Shown here: one piece after another, positions 28,421-38,832 of the stretch
Layout of the letters: each line of letters opens with the position of its first letter
Numbering within the stretch: the first letter of the stretch is position 1
NCBI RefSeq assembly: GCF_000350225.1
Contig: NW_005179289.1
Span: forward strand, 1 to 64,000
Source: Chondrus crispus
Lineage: Eukaryota > Rhodophyta > Florideophyceae > Gigartinales > Gigartinaceae
Reading direction: 5' to 3'
DNA length: 64,000 nucleotides
Made by a program: the position numbers and the translations under genes
The notes under the pieces: generated by a model
Databases searched by the model: none
What the model saw: the letters and a program-made list of their open reading frames with translations, nothing else
What the model was told of the DNA's origin: nothing

Positions 28421-29022
28421 TGTGGTACAACCGTAGGGACGCTAAACCGTAAACGGAAAAGGACAGGCTGTACCTAAAAATGAGGGAGCCTGGGAGACCG
28501 CTACAATGGAGTGTCAGGTAGAATAATCCAGAACGGTAGGAAGCACTGGACAAGGGAGTTACACTGCACTGGACACGCGCAGTCGTACTGGGGTGTAGAG
28601 CAGTACGACCGGTGGCGAGCTGGAAACCTGAGGGACTTACTTAACCGTACGGTAAAAGGACTAGGGTAGGAAGTAAGGGGAAGCGTGCTTGCCTCGGTTT
28701 ACCTCCAGCCCGGTGCCCCCCTGTCTTATACCCCCTAGTAGGGCGGTGGCACCGGACGGACTACAGTAGCTGTACATACTGTAGCCAGCTTACTGTAGCT
28801 TACGGTAACTAAAAATGACTACTGTACTAACCCACCGATCAGTCGCGCACCACGTGTACACCTGCACGAGCTGGTGCCACTAACTACACGTGGACTCCCA
28901 CGTGGCCACATCTACACGTGCTGGCCACGTATGCACCGTATCGGTTAACATCTTACTACTGTACTTGGCGAGGCCTCTGGCGCCCGCCTAGTACCGTAGC
29001 GCCACTTGGCAATTGTACCACA
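28421..29022 (-). repeat. 5' LTR of gypsy-2
   Basis: 602 bp delimited by a perfect 10-bp inverted repeat, TGTGGTACAA at 28421 and TTGTACCACA ending at 29022. The position next to PBS and gag supports it. A cluster of four CACGTG motifs lies at about 28850-28935. The partner LTR is outside the window, so the call rests on termini and context. Confidence 0.82.
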
Positions 29023-31181
29023 CTCCGCGCCACATTTGGATGAATTGCACTCCAAATGTTGGCCATTTGCGAGTATTTGGGTCAAAGTGTTGGTATAAAT
29101 TACCAAAATTAGAGCTCCGTAAGCTGGACTTGCGAGCGCGTGAAGCGATGTTTCTTGGGTACTCGCAATGCAGTAAGGCATACTAACTTTGGGACGGAGA
29201 GTTGAATAAAATTGTTGTGTCACGGGATGTCAAGTTTGATGAATCGACATGTGGGATGCATGACATTCCTGCACACGAAATTGATTCAATCAACTCTGAT
29301 GTTGACGTTGTATTGCTCGGTGGCGACAATGGGAATACAGCTGATACCCCAAATACGGATGAGGTTGGTTCTGAAGAGGACGAAGATTCGGAGGAGGTTC
29401 TTGAAAACGACGAAACTGACTCTGTAAGTGAGAACGATGAAGATGGAGATGATGTACCAACTGCTGTCGAAACTCCGAATGCCCCTCCAACTCCGACTCC
29501 AGCTGTACGAAGATCGTCTCGAGTCAGCAGACCTCCCGGATCATGGTGGAGGAGCAACGTTGCAGCTGCTCTTCTTTCACAAACGCATGTCGCTATTGAA
29601 GGTCCCCAGACTTTCAACCAGGCAACCAACGGTCCTAGAGCTGCATTTTGGCAGACCGGCATTGACAAAGAACTTGCCTCGCAGACCAAGAATCGGACTT
29701 GGAAACTTGTTCCTCGATCTGAGGCGTCAAACATCTTGACATCTCGATGGGTTTTCAATGTCAAGCAACTGCCTGATGCAAATGGCAATATAGTTGAAAG
29801 TGCAAAAGCCAGACTTGTTGCTCGTGGATTCCAGCAAGTGCAAGGTCTTGACTTTACTGAGACATATGCCCCTGTCATAAACTTTACCACTATTCGTCTA
29901 CTTCTTGCCTTAGTTGCTCATTATGACCTCGAACTTCATCAGATGGATGTCGTGACTGCGTTTTTGAACGGCGACTCGGATGAAGACATCTACATAGAGC
30001 AACCCGAAGGGTGCATTGACAAAGGCAAAAGTGATCACGTGTGTAAACTTTTGAAAGCACTTTACGGTCTTAAACAAGCACATCGTCAATGGCATGCCGA
30101 AGTGCATGATTTTTTAATTGGTGAATTGGGATTCGAGACTTCGCGTAGTGATCCGTGTCTCTACATTAAACGCATTGGAAGCACTATCATGCTGATAGCA
30201 CTTTATGCCGATGACTTGTTACTCGCTGGTAGTGATATCGATGCCATCAAATGGATGAAGGGGGAGCTTAATAAACGGTTTGAGATGAAAGACCTTGGTG
30301 AAGCAAAAGTCAGCATTGGTCTTGAAATTCAAAGGGATCGCACGGCCAAGACGTTGAGTCTCACTCAAACTAAGTATGCATCAAATGTGCTTGAGCGATT
30401 TAGGATGGCGACATGTAATCCATGTCTGACTCCCATGGAACAGGGTCACATAACCACGATTTCTACCGAAGAAGACTCCGAAACAAATGCACCGTATCGT
30501 GAGGCAGTGGGATCCCTGATGTACTTGATGGTTGGCACTCGTCCAGACTTGGCATATGCGATTGGAAAGCTTTCTCAACATTCTGCCAACCCATGTGAGT
30601 CACACTGGGCAGGTGTGAAACGGGTAATGCGATACGTGCAAAGGACTCGAAACTTAGGAATCGTGTTTGACAATAAATCCAAATCGCTGGAGTTGTTCGG
30701 CTTCAGTGATGCTGACTGGGCCGGTTGTTCAGACTCTCGCAAGTCGACCAGTGGATGTGTTTTCAAGTTCTGCCGTGGAGCGATCAGTTGGAGTTCCCGG
30801 AAACAGACTGTGGTTGCAACTTCGACGTGTGAGGGTGAGTACATTGCACTATGTGAAGCGTGTAAGGAGGCGACTTGGTTGCGTCAAGTGGTTGCTGATG
30901 TCCTCAGACTTGATTCGGATCCCACGATTATGATGGGGTGTGACAATGCAGGGACCATTTCGTTTGCCCGGAATGAATCGGTCAACCGTCGTAACAAACA
31001 TGTTGATGTGAAATACCACTATGTACGAGATGCAATTAAGAGAAACGTCATATCTTTGTCGCATTGCCCGACCACTTGCATGCCTGCAGATATTGTGACG
31101 AGAGAACTTGGGCGAGTTCTGTTCCAGAAGTTTGTAGAACTTCTAGGGCTTGCAGTAGCTATTTCTGGTAAAAGCATGTAA
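29023..31181 (+). pseudogene. copia-B pol, integrase C-terminus to RNase H, with nonsense codon
   Basis: The same frame runs from about 29030 (HIWMN, PNVGHLRVFGSKCW) but is broken by TAA at 29184-29186, where homologues have AAA (Lys). From 29187 to TAA 31179-31181 it is open: acidic linker, reverse transcriptase (RWVFNVKQLP, YADDLLLAG near 30206, Ala for the usual Val), RNase H (SDADWAG, KSTSGCVF). The Val to Ala change in YVDD and Cys for Tyr in STSGYVF add to signs of decay. Confidence 0.88.
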
Positions 31182-31192
31182 TCGAGGAGAAG

Positions 31193-32131
31193 TGTTGTAA
31201 TTCTACGACCACATGCAGACACGCATGACACACAACAACAGGCAGGACACGTGTAAAAGCAAAAACACTCCGCCTGACGAGCTGAGCAAATTTGATTTTC
31301 AACGTGTACAGGTGTGATTTCTGTACATGGTTGCACTTTACAGTACTTCAGGAGCAAGTTTGGTTTTCAACGTGTACACGTGTGAAATATGTACACGGTT
31401 GCGGTGTACAGTACAATCTGAGCATGTTTCATTTTCTCCGCCCGACACGTGTATGACCTGGACACATGTCCTCATTACACTGTCGGACGCGTACAGTACG
31501 CCGGCAGTCTTAAAGACAAAGTGTAGAACTTTGGTGGCGGGCGCCTGGCATGTGCCAAAGGCTTACGGCGTCCATGGAGTGCAGCACGGGTACAGCAGGA
31601 CACAAAGATACCGTTGCGCGAGTTTTGAATTCGTAAGGCAAAATGTGCACTGTTGTAATTGACAGTGGACAGGACCTCACGAGAGATTCAGATTCATAAG
31701 GCAACGTGTGCGCTGTAAACAGTCCGTGCAGGATTGATTTGAATTCGTAAGGCAACGTGTGAGCTGTAAACGTGCCTTACGAATATGTGCCACGATGGAT
31801 TTGGAATAGTAAGGGACTTTGTGCTTTGCTGTGCTTTGTTGTACTGCCTTACTAATTTCTCCGTCATGACAGTGGTAATTCGTAAGGCGGTTTTCTGTTA
31901 TGTTTGTTGGGCCATCGCCAGTTTGGCTGAGTAGCAAGACGGGCACATGTGTTAGAGCCAATATATTTGTAGTATGTGTGTCGTAGTGTTTGGTAGTAGA
32001 GTTCTAGAAGATTACAGAAGTGTATAAGTAGCGCCAGAAGTTGGCGACTCAAAGTAAATCGGTACCCAATCTTTCAACTTCACCTCCTCAACCGTCCTTC
32101 GAATCCCCTTCGCCCCGCTGACCTACCATTA
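31193..32131 (+). repeat. 3' LTR of copia-B, copy B+
   Basis: 939 bp from TGTTGTAATTC to ACCTACCATTA, after purine tract ATCGAGGAGAAG. It matches 42411-43350 in inverse orientation. Contains ACACGTGT motifs near 31247, 31376 and 31446, about six GTAAGG/CCTTAC motifs in 31635-31885, and TATAAGTA at 32023-32030. Confidence 0.92.
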
Positions 32132-32808
32132 AAGTCGATGCGTTGTTCTCTTTATTGGTGTGGGAACAGAGCGAGAAATACGAGGAATTCTATGAGGTGC
32201 GCTACTCGAGGAGGGACCGGGAAGCGCGAGCCGAGGCAAATGTTGATCCTCAGGCTCAAGCACCTCAACGGATACGACCTCCGATGTCCTAACCGTTCGA
32301 CCGGTAACCAGCTTCCCAGGCGCAGAGTGCACCGGTACTAATTCCAGATCTAACAAAACCCCGTAAAAACAGGTATTCACAATAAGGAATATGAAGATAA
32401 TTGTCAGTAACAGATTTTGGTATTATTGCTCTTAAGAACCACCAAAACGTGCAAGACAATCACTTAGATGTGTAGGAAATGGAAAGAAACTCAAAACTTA
32501 CTTTGCATGAGAGGACGAAGAAAAACCAAATGCGAGATTGACGACAACGGCGGTAGCGAGAGCGAAAACGAAGGCGAACACCAAAGACAGAGACAGCAGC
32601 AAGAACCTCAGCAAGAACGAAAGCCAAACCAAGGGCGAAGACAACGAAGACAGCGGGGGCGATGACCAAAACTATTTCACTCAAGAGAGCAAGAACGACA
32701 GCAGCAGCGAAAACCAAAACAAGGAACGACGGCAAGAACGAGAGCGACAACGACAGCGAGAAAACCAGCGGGAACAACGACGAGAAACAGCGGTGAAAAC
32801 GACAGCGA
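32132..32808 (-). mobile_element. copia-A leader remnant
   Basis: Matches 23298 to about 23966 of the full-length copia-A: the N-terminal half of the zinc-finger ORF (to the IKRTTHRL region) and the low-complexity leader. Cut on the left by copia-B and on the right by the gypsy-3 LTR. It is the oldest layer visible here. The ORF copy has conservative substitutions, so it was once maintained. Confidence 0.85.
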
Positions 32809-33455
32809 TGTCGTGCACTACAGCCACGTGTGGCGGCTGTAGGCAGAGCGACGCGCGTTCGGACGCGTAAGGAAGTTCGGGAGACCACCCGGTGGATGAC
32901 CGGAACCGGGATCCGGGCGCAGCTTGCGCGGTAGAAAAGTAGCAACGTAGTCAGCAATAAAGGAGGAAGAATTAAAGGAAAAACAGGACGAATAGAGCGG
33001 ACAGCACAGTAGTTAACGTAGCGCTCGCGCGGTAGGATCGACGCGCGCGGGGAAGGCAGTTGAGATTCCAGGGGTGTAGATGGCTCGGTCGGTATGGGCG
33101 AGCCAGTACCGAGTCGAGGCTACAACCTGGAATTCAGAAACCAAGGTAAAGGACCCGAGGCTTCGTGCCTCTTTACTTTGATTATCGGGTTGACTATATA
33201 GTCCCCCGTCGCCGTAATGGCAAAGCTAAATTATACTGTAAATTAGAATAACTAGGAAATAACGGGTGTAGCCCCGAGGGGACCGAGTACAGCCCCCATA
33301 GGCCCTATGGGTTGCGGAGGGATTACACGTGTCCACGGGGAGGTCCGGTAGAGCGGCAGAGGAGTCCACGGGTACCCGTGGTACACGTGGTGGCGGCGAG
33401 CGCGAATTTGGCGAGATGAGGACAGCTGTCCCGGTGCCGAGTACAGTGCACTACA
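32809..33455 (-). repeat. 3' LTR of gypsy-3
   Basis: About 647 bp. The right end TGCACTACA, next to the polypurine tract, mirrors gypsy-1. The left end TGTCGTGCAC is one mismatch from the inverted TGTAGTGCAC. Holds three CACGTG motifs and an AT-rich stretch near 33220-33260. The left boundary is supported by the abrupt end of copia-A leader homology at 32808. Confidence 0.75.
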
Positions 33456-33467
33456 GATCCCCCTTCT
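33456..33467 (-). other. polypurine tract of gypsy-3
   Basis: Minus strand AGAAGGGGGATC next to the LTR, matching AGAAGGGGGATA of gypsy-1. Confidence 0.8.
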
Positions 33468-33824
33468 TAGAAAAACACGCGTCCTCGTGTGTATGTAGGG
33501 TAGATATACCCGCCAACTGAGGCAGCGGCACCGACGTGGCAACCGCGGTAGGAAGAGAGGGGACGTGTGCGGCGAGGTGGACCAGCGAGCGACGTAGAGT
33601 CGGTCCGTTTTCCCCTATCTTCCTTTTTTTTCTGCGGGCTTGAAGTTCCAAACCGACCCTGCTCTGGAGCTTCCCCGTCGTTTCGCATTCCCCTTTTCTT
33701 ACCCTCTTCGAGCCCCTTCCTTTCCTTCGTGTGTCGCCTCGGGTTCCACGACGCCGCTACAGCGGCGATCGGCAAGCGCTTCGGTCAGCGGGGAGACGCA
33801 GTTCGTTGTCCAGTGCGACGAGCG

Positions 33825-35243
33825 ATGGAACGGTTCCATAATCCGTATGGAGAACCGGAGAGGACAGGAGACGAGGGCTGGAACGAGTGGCCAGCACCAC
33901 GTGAATTGCGGGGTAGGACGCTGGCGAACGCCCCGCTACTGTTCGAACGTGCGCCCTTCCTAAATGCAGCGGGATTATGGGACAGCCCCCTGATCCGGGG
34001 GTATGCAGACGTGACAGGGGCTCTTCCCGGGGGTCTCAGCTTACGCGCTGTATGGTCTCGTGATTTTTCCTTCCGCCTCGCGGTGGAGGAGGAACACGTG
34101 TGGCCAAAGTATCGCCACGATGGGCGGGTTCGACGCCAGAAGTACATAGCGGCGTTTGAGCTTCGGCTCGCGAGAACGCCGTGTAGCCGCCCGATCCCTG
34201 TCGAGTGGGACTTCGACACATGGGCGTACCGCACTGAGGGGGATCAGGGGTACATCGCCAATTTATGGCGGGTGTTGGACAACTTGCCAGAGCGTATCGA
34301 GGAGCCGGCTGTTGACTACTTATCATGGGACAAGCCAATTCTCCCCTGGCGCTTCGAGGAGTATGTAGAACGGGAAAGCAACCCGGGTTATCACGACAAG
34401 CTCAAGTTTGAGCGTCGGATGAGAAACGCCCTCGGAATTTTCGTGGCGTACGAGTGGATCGAGGCGACGACTTTCCAGCCTCAATCCCGATACGAGCGGT
34501 ATCCGCAGATACCGCCGTGATTTTCGCAGTACGAACTCGCTGCGGACTTCCTTGCCGAGATTCCACCTTGCTTGGTGTATTTCGGCTTGAGTCTCAATGA
34601 CTCGCCGCGTTCGCCCCTCTGGATGATTTTCCTTAGCGAGTGGATCGCCATTGTTGCGAAACGGTTCATATGGTCATCCGTCGATGGACGCCTATATGTG
34701 TTACCGACCATGAGCACTAAATGGTTGCGCAAATTGAACTTGGATACTGTACTGGGCGGAGCATGGGTGTCCGATCAGCTAAATGCGCTGTTAGAAATCC
34801 ACGACAAGGTGGATTGGCCGCGCGTACCGTACGGTCAGGGGCATCATTACGACCGTACGGATCGAGCGAATGCTTCGCCGGGGAGGTGCGAGGACGTCGG
34901 AGGGCCGGGGTCCGGAAACTGGATCCGGTTTGATCCGGTGACTTTTAAAAGTCTACAGCCCGAGCTGATGCGCGGCCAGGCGGAGCCGGTGGCACCAGCT
35001 ATAAAACCGCCGCTGACTGTCGGGGGAGGCCCCGCAGAGGTACCTAGCAGCGAGCCCAGGTCGCCGGATGCGTCGTCGGTAGCGCGGCGTAGATTGTTTG
35101 CCGAATTGGGCGTCTCAGAGGACAAGTTGCCGAAGTTGGTGAAGAACGCCGAATTTGTGACGGGTGTGAAACGCCTTAAGGCGGCGGCAGACGCGGGTGG
35201 CACCGCGCCCGTAACGGACACCCGGATGGTAGTGGAGTTATGA
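33825..35243 (+). pseudogene. gypsy-3 antisense ORF, same unknown family as in gypsy-1
   Basis: Plus strand, opposite to gypsy-3 pol. The open frame begins near 33567 but the first ATG is 33825 (MERFHNPYGE), just before the conserved core. About 472 codons in one frame, with a single TGA at 34518-34520. After it the frame stays open with the same composition to TGA 35241-35243, so a CGA to TGA change is likely. The core (nt about 33897-34280) aligns with the gypsy-1 antisense ORF: ELRGR, PLL, LPGGLSLRA, DTWxYRTEGxxxYxxNL. The downstream half has a Trp-rich segment (SSVDGRLYVLP) and a Pro/Ala-rich tail. Probably soluble; no known domain. Confidence 0.7.
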
Positions 35244-35899
35244 AACGTGGAGGCAGCGCCGACCGTGGCGCAGCCAGCCCCCTGTAGCGACGGCGACCGC
35301 AGGTGACCCGGTTGACTCCGACGGGGGGTCGGTCCCTTCGGATGCCCCGGCTGCGCCGGTGGCGGGTGTCGAGGAAGACCTCGTCGATTATGAATAATCG
35401 AGGCTAGTCGGGTGTGCGGCCTCATAGGGGGCACCCCGTGGTAACGCGAGACGCGCATGTCGGCACCGAGAAGGTGGGTTAGGGTAGTCAGTAAAACGGG
35501 ACCTCTTCTCCTCTCGATCGCCATACCGAAGCGCGTTCTGTAGCGCGACGGCGCGTGGCGGTCAATTGTTTGGGGCGACGAGCGCAGCGATGGGCATGAC
35601 GGGCGGGATCGAGTCTTGGTGACGAGGACGTCCGCCTGCCACAGCGTGGCAGCCTCAATGATGGCTAGCGCGCACGGCGAGTCGAGCGACGCCCAGGACC
35701 GGCGCGGCGATAGGCTGAGTCATTCATACTTGCCCGTCCGGTCAGCCGTGCCTCCTCCTGAGGATCTTATTGTACCCAGTGGGAGATGTTGGCGGCGACA
35801 GGGCTATCTGAGGCGCGGGTACGTCGCCAAAGCAAGCGTCGTTGGCCTCACAAATAGTCCCTTGCCCCCAATGCAACTTACCCCATCCCCAAGCCTTTC
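35244..35899. other. gypsy-3 3' region between the two accessory ORFs
   Basis: 656 bp. No convincing ORF on either strand and no repeat recognised. Convergent ends of the antisense ORF (plus) and sense ORF (minus) lie on either side, so it may hold their 3' ends. Confidence 0.5.
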
Positions 35900-36466
35900 T
35901 TACACAGAGGGGCTATAGAAAGTTGTTCTGTTATACCTTCGGAGAATGTAATCGTCTGCCAAGAGGCCTCTGCCAGCCACTCCGAGAACTGTCTCCAATT
36001 TTCTCCAGAATTCTGTTCCATAATCCCCTTCCACGTCGCTGTAGACACGAACAACTGGAAAAAGTGCGTATGGCAGTAGTCCAAATTCCTCCCAGGGCGA
36101 CAGGCCATACAATGGACTTATCTCCCCTTTCTCGACAGCCATCATTACAAGCCGGTCGATCCATAGGCAGACGTGGCTCTTTCCTTGTGTTCTGGCCATA
36201 TAAATCCAAGACCTCACTACCTGACTCCATCGGGAGTCATCCACGAAGTCTGACTCCCTTTGCACTCTCTCTTCCATCGGTACACCTCACTCTTCATCAG
36301 GAGACCCGTCTGGTGTAAGGATCGTCATGCTTCTGTCAACCTTTTTGTCTTTTCCTTTATAAGACAGCGCGATCAACAATGCGTCGTCTCCTTTCTTTCC
36401 CTGTAGGTCATCATTGACTCGTTGGTAAGCTCTAATCTCGTTGCGGAAGTAGCGCTTGCGCCGCAT
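35900..36466 (-). pseudogene. gypsy-3 accessory ORF downstream of pol, unknown product
   Basis: Same strand as pol, in the position where some gypsy elements carry env. From ATG 36466 (MRRKRYFRNEIRAYQRVND) the frame runs 59 codons to TGA 36287-36289, then is open again in the same frame from ATG 36277 to 35900 (125 codons). Composition is protein-like throughout (many Trp, Tyr, charged residues; WSQVVRSWIYMA, LSPWEEFGLLPYALFP), so I read it as one about 188-residue gene with a CGA to TGA change. No signal peptide or transmembrane span is obvious, which argues against env. Not recognised. Confidence 0.45.
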
Positions 36467-36901
36467 GCGCCTGTCAACCCCCGGTCTGCTGATTTCGCGT
36501 CCCCCTCTAGAGTATGCATTCCCTGACCCTTCGCGGTCCTTTCACGACCTCTGGAGTTGAAGGGCTTTTCCCGGCCTGAGCACTCGGCCAGAGCCGATAT
36601 CGCGGACAGTGTACCGTGCCACGAGGAGACCGTGCGGGCGCGAGGCAGTACGTCGCGTCTCTCGAGAGGGCGTGTCATCCACGTGGTTCAGTGAATTCTT
36701 CCCCTTGAAGGGGGTCCCACAGCTTGGAGCTGAGGATCGAGGAATGTTAGGTGGCGCTAGCGTGAAGCTCCCCCTCGAGGGTTTGGACAGTACGCGGCAT
36801 GACGCGAGGTGGGAAGGTTAGTCTAATTATCGGACCGTCCTTGGGTGTGTCATCCTGAGGGACACTTACGACCCACGTCGCGGGGCGGCGGGGGGGAATG
36901 T
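36467..36901 (-). other. gypsy-3 segment between pol and accessory ORF
   Basis: Arg/Gly/Ser-rich minus-strand readings in two frames (36373-36678) might be an N-terminal extension of the accessory ORF with a frameshift. Otherwise nothing recognised. Confidence 0.4.
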
Positions 36902-37357
36902 TTAGTTGTCGACCCGGAAGCTACCGGGGGTAGACCAGAGCTGGAGGTTTGGTGTGGGGAGACGTTTGCGTCTACAGAATCGCAAGACGGTATTGTAGTC
37001 GATGTGGTTCGCGGGCTCCCAGGTGTCGTCGGCGGCAGTATACCCATACCACCGGACTCGGAAAAGTTGCATTCCGTCCGTTCCCGGTTTATGCCCTGTG
37101 AGGGCCTCGACCACGTAGGGTTTGGGGTCCTCGTCCGTCAGGGGGGGGGGGGGGCGTTTCGTCGCGTCAGAGGGCGTGCTTGGCGCGCGTTGAAGTGAGG
37201 CCTGAACCGCGAGTGCCGGGGGAGGAGGACGTACCGAGACAATGAGGGGAGGGTAAACGAAGGTACACATAGACGCTAAGTTCGCGATGTGCTCCCCGGT
37301 GGTCTCTCTTGTACTCGGTGGCGTTTCCGTGGGGCCGCACGTGAGGTCCGTGACCAC
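36902..37357 (-). pseudogene. gypsy-3 Pol C-terminus with chromodomain
   Basis: Minus strand. A Pro-rich linker encoded partly by a run of 14 C (plus-strand G run at 37141-37154) leads to YVVEALTGHK and FRVRWYGYTAADDTWEP, the core of a chromodomain with its aromatic residues. Homologous to gypsy-1 residues about 1257-1315. Upstream frames (37276-38484) are shifted, so this is not connected to integrase in one frame. Confidence 0.85.
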
Positions 37358-38718
37358 CGCCGGTGCGGAGGTCTCGTACGGGCGGATTTTCTTTTGATTT
37401 TTTCCAGGGCCCCGTCTCTACGTGTCACGGGACTTTGCGGTGATGGTACGTATTCGCTCGCTCGGCGGCTTGTTGCCTCTCGGGGCGGGATCCGCTCGTC
37501 GAGGGCGTGGTGATTTCGGTCTCGTCTTCCCGGGACGTTGGTCGCGAGGCCGTAGCCTGGGAAGAGGAGGTGTCGTCGGTGTCCCGGTTGGTCCACCGGT
37601 AGAGCCAGAACTCGGAGTCAATTTGGATATGATCCGGGGGTGCGAGTCGCCTCGGAGGGCGTCTATTAATCCCGGAGTAGGGGCGCTCCCGGCGTTCCAG
37701 ATAACGAATTTTGACCCCGAAGGTCGGGTTACTGTCGCGTTGCGCGCCGCGTTCTCGATCTCGTCCCCATCGCGAGTAGGGCGTTCGTCCGTGTCAGGTG
37801 GCGCTGGGGGGTTGATCCCTGGTTCACCTGGGTGGAACTTGTCGAGGTCGAACTTGTCCTCTCTCGGAGGGGTCGTGACCCCGATGGGAAGAGAAGTAGC
37901 GGCGTCACTTTCGCTCGCCGTAGGGGGCGTAGGTTCCGTCTCAGCGTCGACGGGGGGGTCACCGCAGAGGGTGTTAGGTCCATGAGCTCGGTCCGGAGGT
38001 TAGGGGCTTTCACAATGCAGTCTCTCGAGACTCGGTCCTTCAGGCCTGTAGTCCGGACAATGGTCACCGTATGCCCGTGTAGGGCCACCACCGGGAATGG
38101 CCCTTCCGTCCGAGGGGCTAACTTGTTATTGACCGCGTCCTTATCCGTCTTCTCATCCACTCGCAGAGATGTCTCTCGCTCGATGAGGACTTGATCACCT
38201 ATTGCGTAGTGCGGTGTCGGCGTCCGCAATCGCTTGTCGAAATCGCGTTTATAGCGGTCTTGACCGGCGAGCAGCGTGTCGCGGGCTGTTGGCATTAGCC
38301 CGCTGAACCACGTTAAGAAACGGAGCTTATATTGCGTCTGCGAGACATCCTGTTCCAGTGTAGGGGTCTGTTGGATGGAAAGCGACGACGGTGTCCGGGA
38401 CAACAAAAGATCAAACGGCTTCATACCGATCATGCGATTCACGAATTGTAACCGTAGGTTAGCGCGTCCGTGAATTGGTCCCAATCGCGTTGGTTGTCGG
38501 CTAGGTAGTGCCGTAGGGAGGACACCAGGGTGCGGTTGAACCTCTCCACTTGTCCATTAGCTTGTGGGTGATAAGCTGTGGTGAACACGCTTTCGACGGG
38601 AAGGACTTTGCACACGGCCAGGAAGAACCTTGACGTGAATTGGCTCCGATTGTCGGAGAGTAGCTTCACTGGGGCTCCGTATACGAAGACCCAGTGTGTG
38701 ACGAACGCCTGAGCAACG
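37358..38718 (-). pseudogene. gypsy-3 integrase, distal core and C-terminal domain
   Basis: From the TRIM target site leftward: FVTHWVFVYGAPVKLLSDN, AYHPQANGQVERFNRTL (second Asp and the Glu of DDE), then a one-base shift near 38470 into FDLLLSRTPS, YKRDFDKRLR and LAPRTEGPFPVV (typical gypsy integrase C-terminus with the GPF/Y module). Beyond about 37800 the protein becomes a low-complexity linker with further shifts. No longer a single frame. Confidence 0.85.
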
Positions 38719-38723
38719 GTCTC
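38719..38723. repeat. target-site duplication of the TRIM (GTCTC), left copy
   Basis: GTCTC at 38719-38723 and again at 39109-39113. Removing the element and one copy restores the gypsy-3 integrase reading across the site. Confidence 0.93.
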
Positions 38724-38832
38724 TGTTGAAATAGTGAGCGCGCCCAAGGGGACACCAAGAAGCCAGCGCCTGTGTGGCCTAGTGGTTAACGAATTTTTGC
38801 GGCAGATTTTTCAGACCTCGATTTTACCATCA
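38724..38832 (+). repeat. 5' LTR of TRIM
   Basis: 109 bp, TGTTGAAATAG to TTTTACCATCA. Contains an A-box-like TGGCCTAGTGG at 38775-38785 and two T5 runs after it. Confidence 0.92.

Larger units (their letters stand above)
25412..29022 (-). mobile_element. gypsy-2: 5' part (LTR, leader, gag, start of pol), split by later insertions
   Basis: Minus orientation. 5' LTR 28421-29022, PBS 28400-28416, gag 25822-28285 with one frameshift, protease to 25412. Remaining visible pieces are 17235-17341 and 3180-3327. Reverse transcriptase onward and the 3' LTR lie left of the window. The base run right after the LTR (CTCCG, 29023-29027) is copia-B coding sequence, so gypsy-2 sits inside copia-B. Confidence 0.88.
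29023..32131 (+). mobile_element. copia-B element, 3' part (copy B+), interrupted by gypsy-2
   Basis: Begins abruptly in the integrase C-terminal region right after the gypsy-2 LTR. Contains the end of integrase, reverse transcriptase, RNase H, the polypurine tract and 3' LTR 31193-32131. The 5' part should lie beyond the other end of gypsy-2. The flank at 32132 is copia-A leader, so B+ had inserted there. Confidence 0.88.

Noticed and set aside
33252..33775. Minus-strand ORFs at the gypsy-3 3' LTR edge (33252-33542, 33467-33775)
   Set aside because: They span LTR, polypurine tract and the start of the antisense ORF on the other strand. No conserved motif.
36902..37357. Host chromodomain gene
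   Set aside because: It lies at the expected C-terminal position of gypsy-3 Pol, after integrase on the same strand, and matches the chromodomain of gypsy-1 Pol.
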